A DNA stretch of 64,000 nt from assembly GCA_022764165.1 (NCBI GenBank), contig JALERM010000104.1:31704-95703 (forward strand). The letters run 5' to 3'. This DNA comes from Eubacterium sp. (GTDB lineage Bacteria > Bacillota > Clostridia > Lachnospirales > Lachnospiraceae). A program made the position numbers and the translations under genes. Position 1 is the first letter of the stretch. Every line of letters begins with the position of its first letter. Of this stretch, positions 16,763-26,114 are shown piece after piece. The notes beneath the pieces were generated by a model that saw nothing but the letters and a program-made list of their open reading frames with translations, was not told the DNA's origin and searched no databases.

Positions 16763-16784
16763 AACTCCCCGGGGAAATCTTTTT
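16736..16784. terminator. Bidirectional terminator, CCCCGGGG family
   Basis: A 20-bp stem (16736-16755 with 16765-16784) with the loop AATGTAAAA separates the convergent small gene and the aminotransferase. A- and T-runs at the stem base suit both directions. It overlaps the coding end of the small gene. Confidence 0.85.
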
Positions 16785-17950
16785 TAAGATAAAATGCCAC
16801 TTTCTTTTACGTTTTGTACTGCCTTTCTGATGTTTTCTTCGTCCTGTACCAGTGCCACGCGCACATATCCTTCCCCGGATGGGCCGAAGGCACTTCCCGG
16901 GGTGACGATGACACCGGCTTTTTCCAGAAGGATTTTTACAAATTCTTCGGATGAGGTGTATTTTGCAGGTATGGGTGCCCACACAAACATGGTTGCCGGG
17001 CATTTTTCGATTGGCCAGCCGATGGATGTCATGCCTTCGCAGAAGCAGTCTCTCCTGCTCTGGTATGCTTCCCGGGTGGCTTTTACGCAGGACTGGTCAC
17101 CGGTTATGGCGGCAATGGCTGCCTGCTGCACCGGAAGGAACATTCCATAATCGGTGTTTGACTTCAATGTTGTCATTTTTTCTACGATTTCCCGGTTGCC
17201 GATGCAGAAACCTATCCGTGCCCCGGCCAGTCCATAGGTTTTGGACAGGGAGTTGAATTCTACGCCCACGTCTTTGGCACCTTCATACTGGAGGAAGCTG
17301 CCGCTGGTTTCCATGCCGAAAGCCAGCTCACTGTAGGCATTGTCATGTAATACTGCAATGTCGTATTTTTTTGCAAAGGCAATCAGTTTTTCGTAAAACC
17401 ATCCCGGAGCCACAGCTGTGGTGGGGTTATTGGGATAGGAAACGACCATCAGTTTTGCAGCTTTTGCCACTTCTTCGGGAATCGCATCAAAATCAATCAG
17501 ATAGTCATTTTCTTTTTTCAGCGGCATATAGTGAAGCTCTGCTCCTGCGATGACCGGCCCGTCCCCGAAAATCGGATAACAGGGATCGGGAACCAGAACG
17601 ATATCACCCGGATCTACCAGAGTCAGGCCAATGTGAGAAAGTCCCTCCTGACTTCCCAGGAGAGAAACCACTTCCGTATCTGGATCGATTTCCACCTGAT
17701 AGCGGCGGCGATACCAGGCGCTGACCGCTTCGTGCAGTTCCCGTGTATCCTGAATCGCATACACATAATTCTTCTTGTCCTGTACAGCCTCCGTCATTGC
17801 CCTGATAATATGATCCGCCGGAGGGATATTGGGTGTCCCGATACTGAGGTCAATCACTTCCTCCCCTCTTTTCAGCTTCTCTTTTTTCATTTCCAGCAGA
17901 ACCGTAAAGATACTGGTTCCAAAACGGTCCATTCGTTTCGCAAACTTCAT
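16784..17950 (-). CDS. Class I/II PLP aminotransferase (LL-diaminopimelate aminotransferase-like)
   Basis: A 388-residue fold-type I aminotransferase. The PLP lysine is in NSLSKTYGLAGARIGF; VVSYPNNPTTAVAP contains the substrate-contact Asn; the terminal VRVALVQDEENIRKAV carries the carboxylate-binding Arg. The start EVIDLSIGTPNIPPADHII and the overall pattern resemble the DapL2/aspartate-aminotransferase group common in Clostridia. Substrate could be LL-diaminopimelate or another amino acid; sequence alone does not settle it. The stop codon overlaps the base of the shared terminator. The ribosome site is weak. It is followed upstream by DUF5662, 17 bp away, so the pair is probably co-transcribed. 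Confidence 0.85.
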   Translation of the reverse strand: MKFAKRMDRFGTSIFTVLLEMKKEKLKRGEEVIDLSIGTPNIPPADHIIRAMTEAVQDKKNYVYAIQDTRELHEAVSAWYRRRYQVEIDPDTEVVSLLGSQEGLSHIGLTLVDPGDIVLVPDPCYPIFGDGPVIAGAELHYMPLKKENDYLIDFDAIPEEVAKAAKLMVVSYPNNPTTAVAPGWFYEKLIAFAKKYDIAVLHDNAYSELAFGMETSGSFLQYEGAKDVGVEFNSLSKTYGLAGARIGFCIGNREIVEKMTTLKSNTDYGMFLPVQQAAIAAITGDQSCVKATREAYQSRRDCFCEGMTSIGWPIEKCPATMFVWAPIPAKYTSSEEFVKILLEKAGVIVTPGSAFGPSGEGYVRVALVQDEENIRKAVQNVKESGILS

Positions 17951-17966
17951 GTTTCCATCTGTCCTC

Positions 17967-18569
17967 TCATTGTGTCTTAGTTTTGGGAATCCAGGGCTTG
18001 CTCAGATAGGTGTCTGTATCACCCCCGAATTTTCCCTTTCTTTTTAAATATACATAACGAATATAATGCAGGGTATAGGCTTCCCCCTTGACAGCCAGCA
18101 TCCGGAGAAAATATTCCAGCTGTGCCTTTGTATCCTCATGGATAAACCAGAGTCTGTCTTTTCCCATTTCGTAATATTCCAGCGGAGATGCATCGGTGTA
18201 ATTGTCAGGATGATAAATCCTGGAGGCGCTGATGCGGTCCATGATCATTTCCGCAATGTATTTTCTGGGCATAGGCATACCGGCCAGCACATGTTCTGCA
18301 CCAATACCATAGTCCACCCAGTATTCAAAATGATGTTTATTTCTTCCTTTGTGATGCAGCCAGGAGACAGACAGCCCGGTGGCCTCCCTCTCTGCATTGT
18401 TGGGGCTTCGTGTTCCCTGATAGTATCTGGCGCCTTTCAGAAATTCTGTCGGTGCGTATTTGGACATATCATGGAGCAGCCCCTGGCGATAAAGCCCGAT
18501 ACGAAAACAATACTTCATGACCAGAAGTTTATGGGATGTTATTGTTTTAAAATGACCCCAGACGTTCAT
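17967..18569 (-). CDS. DUF5662 family protein
   Basis: A 200-residue protein without signal peptide or membrane segment. Landmarks are GLLHDMSKYAPTEF near residue 35, then WLHHKGRNKHHFEYWVDYG and MPRKYIAEMIMDRISASRIY. The recurrent His/Asp pattern (LLHD, LHHKGRNKHH) resembles a metal-binding helical fold of the HD type, but no enzymatic activity is established for DUF5662. GGGAG lies upstream of the ATG. It is between a GH13-type protein and the aminotransferase on the same strand with short gaps, so all three may be one operon. Confidence 0.75.
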   Translation of the reverse strand: MNVWGHFKTITSHKLLVMKYCFRIGLYRQGLLHDMSKYAPTEFLKGARYYQGTRSPNNAEREATGLSVSWLHHKGRNKHHFEYWVDYGIGAEHVLAGMPMPRKYIAEMIMDRISASRIYHPDNYTDASPLEYYEMGKDRLWFIHEDTKAQLEYFLRMLAVKGEAYTLHYIRYVYLKRKGKFGGDTDTYLSKPWIPKTKTQ

Positions 18570-18576
18570 ATTCTCC

Positions 18577-20430
18577 CTACTTTCCTACTAATATAAGAAT
18601 GGTTCTTCCCGGCACTTTCAGTGACTTTTTGCCGGTAACTTTTGTTTCCTCGCCCGGACGGCTGATGGCTTCTTCTGACTTTTTGCCGGAATCTGCAGCA
18701 AGATACCATTTCTTTCCTTCCGGCAAATCTGGAAGGGCCATTTCACGCTCCGACCAGTACATATTATATAGTACATAAATGAAATCATCTGTCGTTTCAT
18801 CTGATTTTTTCGCATAGCTGCCGCAATACATGATGCCTGCCTGTCTGCAGGTGCTTTCTCTGTCTACAAACCATGCTTTTGCAGAATGGTAAGAAATTTC
18901 CGGCCATCCCAGAGATTTATAATCAGTTGCCCGAAGCTCGTACGGCATATGCAGAATCGGATGTTCCTTCCGAAATGCAATCAGATTCTGTATAAATGTT
19001 GTGAAGTCTGCATATTTTCTGGCCTTGCTCCAGTCAATCCAGCCGATTTCATTATCCTGGCAGTAGGCATTATTATTTCCATTCTGACTGTTGCCCATCT
19101 CGTCACCGCCGTAGATCAGAGGTGTTCCCTGGCTGAGCATCAAAAGCATCATGGCATTGCGCATCTGCTGTTTGCGAAGTTCCAGGATTGCTGTTTTTCT
19201 TGTCTCCCCTTCTGCGCCGCAATTCCAGCTGAAATTGCAGCTGCTGCCATCCTGATTGTTTTCTCCATTCGCTTCATTGTGGCGGTAATCGTAAGACACC
19301 AGATCCGCCAGCGTAAATCCATCATGATTGACCATATACTGAATATTCCCGTGAGAAACTGCATTCTTTTTGCTGAAAGTAAGCACATCCTGTACCTGAC
19401 CTTCGTCTCCTTTCAGGAAGCGGCGCATGGTATTCTGAAATCCGGGATTGCATTCACCCAGTCTTCTCTTTTTACTGTGCTGCATCCGATACAGTCTGTT
19501 CATATCGTAGCCAGGACAAATCAGCTTACAGTCGGCAAGCACATCATCTCTGGCAATCAGTTCCAGCCAGGCGCCCTCACCCATCAGGAAAAATCCGTCG
19601 ATCTGGTATTCCATTTTCCAGAACTGCAGGATTTCCACCGCCAAAGCTGGTTCAATTTCTGACGGAAAACAAAAATCCATCAGACATTCCATTCCTTCTT
19701 CATGTAATTTTGTGATAAATTCTTTCACTTCCAGTTCCGGGTATTTGCCGGCACAGTACGAGGGCTTCGGTGCAAAATATCTTCCTTTTGTATATCCCCA
19801 GTAATTCAGCTTTGCATCTTCATTTTCCACCGTCAGGTATCTGGATTTTTTCTCCTGCAGAGGGAATTCCTCAAAATCATAGGCCGGCATCAGTTCGATG
19901 GATGTAACACCCAACTGTTTCCAGTACGATATTTTCTCGCAAAGTCCCTGGAAGGTTCCTTTCCTGCGGACTCTGGAATTCTTCTGCATGGTATAGCCCC
20001 GCACATGGACTTTGTATAAAATCATTTCTTCATACGGCACAGGTTCAGCCAGCGGAAGAACCATCGAAGTTTTCATAACTCTGCTTTTCTGAGCGGCATA
20101 TTCCTCCGGTTTTTGCCCAAAGCAACCGGTTCCGCATACAGCTCGTGCCCCCATATCCATAAGAACCCGATCACCCTGACGGTATTCATATTCATAAATG
20201 GAAAGATTATGCTTCTGTACAACGACTGCAAAACGATTGCCGGTACGGCAGGACTCAGGTATACGTATCACCTGTTCCGGCTGTTCTTCTCCTTTTTTAT
20301 AAAACAGCAAATCAACCGGCTGCTCCCCGACAACATGTACGCAAAAATTATATCCGTCTGCTGTCCTGCATGTTCCGATTTTTGTAGGATCCCCTGGGCG
20401 TATACTCCAAAGCTTTTTTTCTTCCGTCAT
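18577..20430 (-). CDS. GH13 glycogen-debranching (GlgX-like) protein, catalytic residues apparently lost
   Basis: A 617-residue protein with the layout of isoamylase/GlgX: an N-terminal beta-sandwich (CBM48-like, about residues 1-120), a TIM-barrel, and a C-terminal domain. The barrel region NHDGFTLADLVSYDYRHNEA is a clear GlgX signature and keeps the transition-state Asp. However, where active enzymes have DGFRFDLA this protein has DGFFLMGE, so the nucleophile Asp is missing. Where they have LIAEPWD it has LICPGYD, so the acid/base Glu is missing. Region I (normally D..YNH) is also altered to LMDFCFPSE. It may be a non-catalytic glycan-binding relative. GGAGG precedes the ATG. Confidence 0.8.
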   Translation of the reverse strand: MTEEKKLWSIRPGDPTKIGTCRTADGYNFCVHVVGEQPVDLLFYKKGEEQPEQVIRIPESCRTGNRFAVVVQKHNLSIYEYEYRQGDRVLMDMGARAVCGTGCFGQKPEEYAAQKSRVMKTSMVLPLAEPVPYEEMILYKVHVRGYTMQKNSRVRRKGTFQGLCEKISYWKQLGVTSIELMPAYDFEEFPLQEKKSRYLTVENEDAKLNYWGYTKGRYFAPKPSYCAGKYPELEVKEFITKLHEEGMECLMDFCFPSEIEPALAVEILQFWKMEYQIDGFFLMGEGAWLELIARDDVLADCKLICPGYDMNRLYRMQHSKKRRLGECNPGFQNTMRRFLKGDEGQVQDVLTFSKKNAVSHGNIQYMVNHDGFTLADLVSYDYRHNEANGENNQDGSSCNFSWNCGAEGETRKTAILELRKQQMRNAMMLLMLSQGTPLIYGGDEMGNSQNGNNNAYCQDNEIGWIDWSKARKYADFTTFIQNLIAFRKEHPILHMPYELRATDYKSLGWPEISYHSAKAWFVDRESTCRQAGIMYCGSYAKKSDETTDDFIYVLYNMYWSEREMALPDLPEGKKWYLAADSGKKSEEAISRPGEETKVTGKKSLKVPGRTILILVGK

Positions 20431-20496
20431 CTCATTTCCTCCATCATATTCGTATACTTTTTTAAAGCTGTTCCTTATTCTTAATACGCCTGTACG

Positions 20497-21249
20497 TCAT
20501 CCGATATCAAGTTCAACAGGACAATGGTCTGATCCCATAATTTCAGTATGAATTTTAGCATCCTGCAGCTTTTCTTTTAAACATTCAGATACGCAGAAAT
20601 AATCAATACGCCATCCTGCATTTTTCTCTCTGGCCTTAAATCTGTAGGACCACCAGGAATAAATACCTTCCTGTTCCGGATAGAAATACCGGAACGTATC
20701 AACAAATCCCGCGTCAAGAAGTTGTGAGAATTTTTCTCTCTCCTCGTCGGTAAATCCGGCATTTTTCCGGTTGGTTTTCGGATTTTTCAAATCAATCTCT
20801 TTGTGAGCCACATTCAGATCGCCACAGAAAATAACCGGTTTTTTCTCCTCCAGTTTTTTCAGATAAGCCAGAAAATCTTCTTCCCACTGCATCCGATAAG
20901 GCAGACGGGCCAGTTCATTCTGTGAATTCGGTGTATAAACTGTCACCAGATAAAACTCCGGATACTCCAGAGTGATCACGCGCCCTTCCCGATCATGTTC
21001 CTCCATTCCGATTCCATAAGATACACTGAGCGGTTCCTCTCTGGTAAAAACAGCCGTACCCGAATATCCCTTTTTCTCTGCATAATTCCAATACTGATGG
21101 TACCCCTCCAGGTCAAGCGTAATCTGCCCTTCCTGCAGCTTACTCTCCTGAATACAGAAAATATCTGCATCAATCTCCTTAAAAAAATCCAGGAAACCTT
21201 TATTCACACAGGCCCGAAGACCATTCACATTCCACGATATCAGTTTCAA
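20497..21249 (-). CDS. xth: Exodeoxyribonuclease III (AP endonuclease)
   Basis: A 250-residue member of the endonuclease/exonuclease/phosphatase family that cleaves at abasic sites in base-excision repair. Motifs in order: [22 protein letters not shown] (metal-binding Glu), [33 protein letters not shown] and the terminal GSDHCPVEL with catalytic Asp-His. The start is a TTG codon at 21249 preceded by AAGGAGG at good spacing; no ATG gives the conserved N-terminus. It lies downstream of the decarboxylase gene on the same strand. Confidence 0.93.
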   Translation of the reverse strand: MKLISWNVNGLRACVNKGFLDFFKEIDADIFCIQESKLQEGQITLDLEGYHQYWNYAEKKGYSGTAVFTREEPLSVSYGIGMEEHDREGRVITLEYPEFYLVTVYTPNSQNELARLPYRMQWEEDFLAYLKKLEEKKPVIFCGDLNVAHKEIDLKNPKTNRKNAGFTDEEREKFSQLLDAGFVDTFRYFYPEQEGIYSWWSYRFKAREKNAGWRIDYFCVSECLKEKLQDAKIHTEIMGSDHCPVELDIG

Positions 21250-21328
21250 AAAATTAGTCCTCCTTGTGAAAGCGTTTCGTTTATTATAGCATACTTTTTG
21301 AAAAGGGACGGAAAATTTTTATTATTTT

Positions 21329-22849
21329 TTAACCGGGTATGATTTTGTACCGTCTCAGTGTTTTGTCTGCTGTGCCATGAAAGTGGAGATGGTTTTTCCG
21401 GTATCTTTCCATGTACTCCCATATTTCATCGCTGATTCTTTCCCCCGGGTTGACCAGGGGGATTCCGGGGGGATAGGGGATCAGGGCTTCCCCGGCTATT
21501 TGTCCACGGGCGTCCTCCCAGGCTATTTCTTTTTTTTCTGCAAAGTATGCCTGCCGCGGGCTCATCACATATGCCGGCAAAGTCATTTTTATATCAGCTA
21601 TTGTTTTATGTTCTTTTATATGATTATCTGTTTTCGCCACATCAGAAGCAGACGCAATCTGTCTCAGAGCTTCCACCAGCCGGTCCATGTCTTCCTGTTC
21701 ATTGGCATATGTCACTACGGCTACCACGTGCCGTTCGTCTGCCAGTTCCATACCGACACGATGTTCTTCATACAACAGGTCTGCCAGTTCAAATCCCGTC
21801 ATTCCCTCTGCTTCGATTACCAGCCGGGATGTATCCAGATCAAAAATCGCCTGATTTTTTATTTCCTGTCCATAACAGTTGATACCGGGAATTTGCTGAA
21901 TCCTTTTTCTTGCGTCCGATGCCAGCATTTCTGCTTTTTGAAGCATCTCGGAACCATGTTGGGCCAGTTCATAGCGGGCGGCATCCAGGGAGGTCATCAG
22001 CAAATAGGAAGGGCTGGTACTTTGGACCATATGCAGGGCTGATTCCAGTCTTCCCCGGTCGATCCGGTCACTGCCTACATGAAGCAGGGAACTCTGTGTC
22101 AGAGAGCCGGTTACTTTATGTATGCTCTGTGCACAAAGGTCAGCCCCCTTCTGAATGGCTCCCTGGGGCAAATGGTCTGTCCCATACTCTTTTTTACCAA
22201 AATACAGGTGTCCCCCATGGGCTTCATCTACCAGTAAAGCAGCATGATGGCGGTGACAGATTTCACTGATAGTCTTAATGTCGCTGCACACCCCATAATA
22301 GGTGGGACTTACCAGAAACACCCCTTTGCAGTCCGGATGCCGGCGAAATCCTTCTTCCACATCCTCCGGGCTGATGCTGCCGCACAATCCTGTCTTTTCA
22401 TCGTAGCGGGGCATAAGGTAAATCGGCGTTGCCCCACTCATGATCAGTCCCATCAGGACAGATTTGTGGGCATTGCGGGGAATCATGATTTTATCCCCTT
22501 CCCCCGCACACGCCAGAACCATGGCCTCATTGCCGCAGGTGGTTCCATTTACAAGAAAATACGTGGCTTTCGCCCCAAATACCTGAGCTGCCAGTTTCTG
22601 GGCTTCTTTTATCACACCCTCCGGGCAATGCAGATCATCCAGTCCCTCTGCCTCTGTCAGATCAAAGCGGAAAATCCCATCCCCGGTCCACTGTCTCCAG
22701 CGGGGGCTGATTCCCTTTTCATAGCGGTGGCCTGGAATTTTAAAATACACAGGACGTTCCTGTGTGTACGCAACAATCGCATCAAGAAGCGGCGTTCTGT
22801 TCTGATCCAGACTGTTTTTACTGTCAGTAACTTTACCATTATCAATCAT
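21329..22849 (-). CDS. Orn/Lys/Arg decarboxylase family protein
   Basis: A 506-residue PLP fold-type I decarboxylase of the short form found in Firmicutes (SpeA/YaaO-like). The PLP lysine is in SIHKVTGSLTQSS; the nearby LLVDEAHGGHLYFG holds the cofactor Asp; PGHRYEKG and FLVNGTTCGNEAM are typical. The C-terminal Orn/Lys/Arg decarboxylase domain carries AYVMSPRQAYFAEKKEIAW and PYPPGIPLVNPGE. It probably decarboxylates arginine or lysine to agmatine or cadaverine in polyamine synthesis. The ATG at 22849 (MIDNGK) has GTGGAG upstream at good spacing; a GTG at 22864 overlaps that site. Confidence 0.9.
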   Translation of the reverse strand: MIDNGKVTDSKNSLDQNRTPLLDAIVAYTQERPVYFKIPGHRYEKGISPRWRQWTGDGIFRFDLTEAEGLDDLHCPEGVIKEAQKLAAQVFGAKATYFLVNGTTCGNEAMVLACAGEGDKIMIPRNAHKSVLMGLIMSGATPIYLMPRYDEKTGLCGSISPEDVEEGFRRHPDCKGVFLVSPTYYGVCSDIKTISEICHRHHAALLVDEAHGGHLYFGKKEYGTDHLPQGAIQKGADLCAQSIHKVTGSLTQSSLLHVGSDRIDRGRLESALHMVQSTSPSYLLMTSLDAARYELAQHGSEMLQKAEMLASDARKRIQQIPGINCYGQEIKNQAIFDLDTSRLVIEAEGMTGFELADLLYEEHRVGMELADERHVVAVVTYANEQEDMDRLVEALRQIASASDVAKTDNHIKEHKTIADIKMTLPAYVMSPRQAYFAEKKEIAWEDARGQIAGEALIPYPPGIPLVNPGERISDEIWEYMERYRKNHLHFHGTADKTLRRYKIIPG

Positions 22850-22954
22850 ATATTTATACTCCACAAGTATCTTATTCGTTCAAGTATACCTTAATTTACC
22901 TGCATTTTGGTGAACCTGCGGCATATTGACTTAAACTTCTCAGCATAAGATCCG

Positions 22955-22994
22955 AAAAAATGGGCTGCAGCTATGTTTGTCCGTGCCGCAGCCC
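22955..22994 (-). terminator. Terminator downstream of ilvE
   Basis: GGGCTGC (22962-22968) pairs with GCAGCCC (22988-22994). On the minus strand the stem is followed by a T6 run (22955-22960). Confidence 0.7.
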
Positions 22995-23017
22995 TTCGTT
23001 ATTTTATCCGTTTACTA

Positions 23018-24082
23018 TTATTTTACGATTCTTGTCCATCCGTATTTGTCTTCTTCTTTGCCCCACTGGATTCCTGTCAGGTAGTCATACAGTTTCTGGG
23101 TCAGATCACCGATCTGGAAGTTATTGATGGTGATTTCTTCTCCCTTGTAAACCAGTGCTCCTACCGGTGAAATTACAGCAGCCGTACCTGTACCGTAAAC
23201 TTCTTCCAGTCTTCCTTCTCTTCCGGCCTGCATCAGATCATCTACTGCCAGATGAGTTTCATTTACTTTGTAGCCCCAGTCTTTAAGGATATGGATAATG
23301 GAATCTCTTGTTACGCCGGGAAGAACGGTTCCTTCGATCGGAGCGGTGTAGATTTCACCGTCGATCTTGAACATAATGTTCATGGCACCTACTTCTTCTA
23401 CGTATTTTCTTTCCTGACCATCCAGCCACAGAACCTGGGAACATCCGTATTTCTCAGCTTTTACCTGGCCGATGATGGAACCTGCGTAGTTACCGCCGCA
23501 TTTGGTGAATCCGGTTCCGCCTTTTACAGCACGAACGTATTCATCTTCTACCATGATTTTTACAGGTGCAAGGCCTTCTGCATAATATGCACCTACCGGT
23601 GAAAGGATGATCATGAACTTGTAAGCTTTTGCTTTATGAACACCCAGAGAAGATTCTGTCGCAAATACAAACGGACGGATGTACAGGGATGTTTCCGGTT
23701 CAGACGGTACCCAGTCTCTTTCCACATTTACCAGTGCCTCAACTGCCTCAATAAACAGTTCTTCCGGAATGGTAGCCATGCAGAGACGTTCATTGGAATT
23801 GATCATACGTCTTGCATTCATCTCCGGACGGAACAGCTGAATCTGACCATCTGCTCTTCTGTATGCTTTCAGACCTTCGAAAGTCTCCTGGGCATAATGA
23901 AGTACTACAGTAGCCGGGCTCATCGGAATCGGTCCATATGGCATAATGGTTGCATCATGCCAGCCAATACCTTCATCATAATCCATCACGAACATATAAT
24001 CGGTAAAATATTTACCAAATCCCAGTTTTTTCTCATCTGGTTTTTCCTGCAGTTCTTCTCTTTTTATAAATTTGATATCCAT
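23018..24082 (-). CDS. ilvE: Branched-chain amino acid aminotransferase
   Basis: A 354-residue fold-type IV PLP aminotransferase interconverting branched-chain 2-oxo acids and Leu/Ile/Val. Landmarks are YAQETFEGLKAYRR, RPEMNARRMINSNERLCM, SLYIRPFVFATE, the PLP lysine in FTKCGGNYAGS, and YVEEVGAMNIMF. The length and sequence fit the larger BCAT group II. The ATG at 24082 has GGAGG upstream; an earlier in-frame codon at 24109 has no ribosome site. It has its own promoter and terminator, so it is monocistronic. Confidence 0.95.
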   Translation of the reverse strand: MDIKFIKREELQEKPDEKKLGFGKYFTDYMFVMDYDEGIGWHDATIMPYGPIPMSPATVVLHYAQETFEGLKAYRRADGQIQLFRPEMNARRMINSNERLCMATIPEELFIEAVEALVNVERDWVPSEPETSLYIRPFVFATESSLGVHKAKAYKFMIILSPVGAYYAEGLAPVKIMVEDEYVRAVKGGTGFTKCGGNYAGSIIGQVKAEKYGCSQVLWLDGQERKYVEEVGAMNIMFKIDGEIYTAPIEGTVLPGVTRDSIIHILKDWGYKVNETHLAVDDLMQAGREGRLEEVYGTGTAAVISPVGALVYKGEEITINNFQIGDLTQKLYDYLTGIQWGKEEDKYGWTRIVK

Positions 24083-24145
24083 AATAATTTCCTCCTGCTG
24101 TATCAACAAATTCGAGGGATCTCTTTATCCCTACACCATGTTACT

Positions 24146-24174
24146 AGTATAAAACTACATTTTTCTCACGTCAA
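24146..24174 (-). promoter_or_regulatory. Promoter of ilvE
   Basis: On the minus strand TTGACG (24174-24169), a 17-bp spacer and TATACT (24151-24146) give a leader of about 60 nt. I see no T-box or leader attenuator in it. Confidence 0.7.
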
Positions 24175-24301
24175 TAGAAAATCATTGTTTTCGGTTGCTT
24201 TTGTCCGGCATATCTGCTAAAGTAACAGGGAAGGGATTTCCCTTATTCCTTTATGAAAAATATTTCCAAAGATTTCGAGAAGAAAGAAAGAGGTTTTTAC
24301 C

Positions 24302-24670
24302 ATGAGTGATCTTGAGAATGTAAACTGCAATGGCAACTGCGACAGCTGCAGTTCCGACTGTAATCTGGATTTTTCCAATCCAAACGCAACCGTTACCCTG
24401 ACACTGGATGACGATACTGAACTGGAATGTGCAGTTCTGACTATTTATCCTGCCGGCGAACATAAGTACATCGCACTGCTTCCTCTGGATGAAAACGGAG
24501 AGAACCATGACGGTGAAGTTTATCTGTACCGCTTCTCTCAGGAAGACGGACAGCAGCCGGTTCTGGAAAATATTCTGGATGATGATGAGTATGACATTGC
24601 CGCAGACGCATTTGACGAACTGCTGGACAATGCAGAGTATGATGAAATCGTAGATGGAAAAGATTTGTAG
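24302..24670 (+). CDS. DUF1292 family protein with N-terminal cysteine cluster
   Basis: A 122-residue acidic protein. The central part (ATVTLTLDDDTELECAVL; KYIALLPLDENGE; VYLYRF) is the DUF1292 domain found in many Firmicutes, function unknown. The extreme N-terminus carries four cysteines in CNGNCDSCSSDC, which could bind a metal. The C-terminus is strongly acidic. A ribosome site (AAAGAGG) precedes the ATG. It stands alone, divergent from ilvE and convergent with phoU, and ends at a shared CCCCGGGG terminator. Confidence 0.82.
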   Translation: MSDLENVNCNGNCDSCSSDCNLDFSNPNATVTLTLDDDTELECAVLTIYPAGEHKYIALLPLDENGENHDGEVYLYRFSQEDGQQPVLENILDDDEYDIAADAFDELLDNAEYDEIVDGKDL

Positions 24671-24678
24671 AATTTTAA

Positions 24679-24719
24679 AAATTTCCCCGGGGATAATGTA
24701 AAAATCCCCGGGGAAATTT
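24679..24719. terminator. Bidirectional terminator, CCCCGGGG family
   Basis: A 16-bp stem (24679-24694 with 24704-24719) with the same loop, AATGTAAAA, as the copy at 16736-16784. It separates the convergent DUF1292 and phoU genes. Confidence 0.85.
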
Positions 24720-24723
24720 GATT

Positions 24724-25362
24724 TTAGTGTCGGCAGGAGTACAGTACCCACTCGCCCAGGTTTACGGCATGGTCGCCGATGCGTTCCAGGTATTTGGTGA
24801 TCATCAGCAGATCCAGCTGGTATGCTCTTTCGGTTTTGTTGCGGCTCTGCTGGATGTCTTCTGCCAGTTCGTCTCGGATTTTTTCGAAGTAGTTGTCTAC
24901 TTCGTTGTCCATGTCGATGACCTGCTGAGCCAGTTTTTCGTCTTTTCTTACGTAGGCATTGACGCTGTCATTGACCATTTTGGCTGCTACTTTTCCCATA
25001 TTGAAGATGGAGGGATGGACTTCCAGCTGGAAGTCGGTCAGGTTTTTAGTTATGTCTGCGATGTCTGCAGTCTGGTCTCCAATGCGTTCCATGTCTGCGA
25101 TCATCCGGAGTGCGGCGGAGATGTTGCGAAGGTCTCCGGCCACCGGTTGCTGGCGGAGCAGAAGTTTCATGCACAGTGCCTCAATGTCCCGTTCTTTTTG
25201 ATCGATTTCCTGTTCCACACGGTGAACACCCACAGCTATATTTTCATCTTTCTCACGCAAAGCTTTCATTACCAGTGACATTGCCTCTTCACACAGATTT
25301 CCCATCTGTATCAGTTCACCGCTGAGTTTACGCAGCTGCTCTTTGTATACTTCTCTTGTCAT
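24724..25362 (-). CDS. phoU: Phosphate signalling complex protein PhoU
   Basis: A 212-residue all-helical protein with two PhoU repeats; each carries the metal-binding E/DxxxD pattern (MIADMERIGDQTADIAD and MITKYLERIGDHAVNLGEW). PhoU links the Pst transporter with the phosphate sensor kinase and restrains the Pho response. Its ATG overlaps the pstB stop in TGATG, so translation is coupled. It is the last gene of pstSCAB-phoU. No phoR/phoP pair is in the window. Confidence 0.95.
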   Translation of the reverse strand: MTREVYKEQLRKLSGELIQMGNLCEEAMSLVMKALREKDENIAVGVHRVEQEIDQKERDIEALCMKLLLRQQPVAGDLRNISAALRMIADMERIGDQTADIADITKNLTDFQLEVHPSIFNMGKVAAKMVNDSVNAYVRKDEKLAQQVIDMDNEVDNYFEKIRDELAEDIQQSRNKTERAYQLDLLMITKYLERIGDHAVNLGEWVLYSCRH

Positions 25363-26111
25363 CAGCCAAACCTCCCTGTGATATAGTCTTCTGTCTTGGG
25401 ATTTTTCGGCGTGGAAAATAACTGCTCGGTATCCCCCATTTCCACCATCTCGCCCAGAAGGAAAAATGCAGTTTTATCCGAAATTCGAACGGCCTGCTGC
25501 ATATTATGAGTTACCATTACAATGGTATACTGTTCTTTCAGTTTCAATGCCAGATCCTCTATTTTTGATGTAGAAATCGGATCCAGTGCACTGGTAGGTT
25601 CATCCATCAGAAGTACTTCCGGCTGTACTGCCAGTGCCCTTGCGATGCAAAGTCTCTGCTGCTGTCCGCCGGACATTCCCAGAGCACTCTTTTTCAGACG
25701 ATCCTTTGTCTCATCCCAGATGGCTGCTTTTCTGAGAGAATCCTCCACAATTTCATCCAGTTTGCTCTTATTGTGAATCCCATGGGTTCGAGGACCATAA
25801 GCAATATTGTCATAGATACTCATAGGAAATGGATTGGGTTTCTGAAATACCATTCCCACCCGTTTACGCAGGAGATTAACATTTTTCATTTCATTGATTT
25901 GCTCGCCGTCCAGCAGCAGATCTCCAGTGATTTTGCACCCTTCCACCAGATCATTCATGCGATTCAGAGATTTTAACAGTGTGGATTTACCGCATCCGGA
26001 AGGACCGATAAATGCTGTGATTTCCTTTGCCGGGATATTCATATTGATATTCTTCAGTGCATGAAAATCACTATAATATAAATCCATGTTTTTTATTGTA
26101 AATTTATCCAT
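25362..26111 (-). CDS. pstB: Phosphate ABC transporter ATP-binding protein
   Basis: A 249-residue ABC ATPase that powers high-affinity phosphate uptake. Walker A is [11 protein letters not shown], the signature [17 protein letters not shown], and Walker [34 protein letters not shown] is diagnostic of PstB. GAGGT precedes the ATG, only 4 nt after the pstA stop. The gene lies inside the pst operon. Confidence 0.97.
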   Translation of the reverse strand: MDKFTIKNMDLYYSDFHALKNINMNIPAKEITAFIGPSGCGKSTLLKSLNRMNDLVEGCKITGDLLLDGEQINEMKNVNLLRKRVGMVFQKPNPFPMSIYDNIAYGPRTHGIHNKSKLDEIVEDSLRKAAIWDETKDRLKKSALGMSGGQQQRLCIARALAVQPEVLLMDEPTSALDPISTSKIEDLALKLKEQYTIVMVTHNMQQAVRISDKTAFFLLGEMVEMGDTEQLFSTPKNPKTEDYITGRFG

Positions 26112-26114
26112 TTT

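Noticed and set aside
24083..24175. T-box leader for ilvE
   Set aside because: The leader is only about 60 nt, with no T-box sequence or specifier hairpin.
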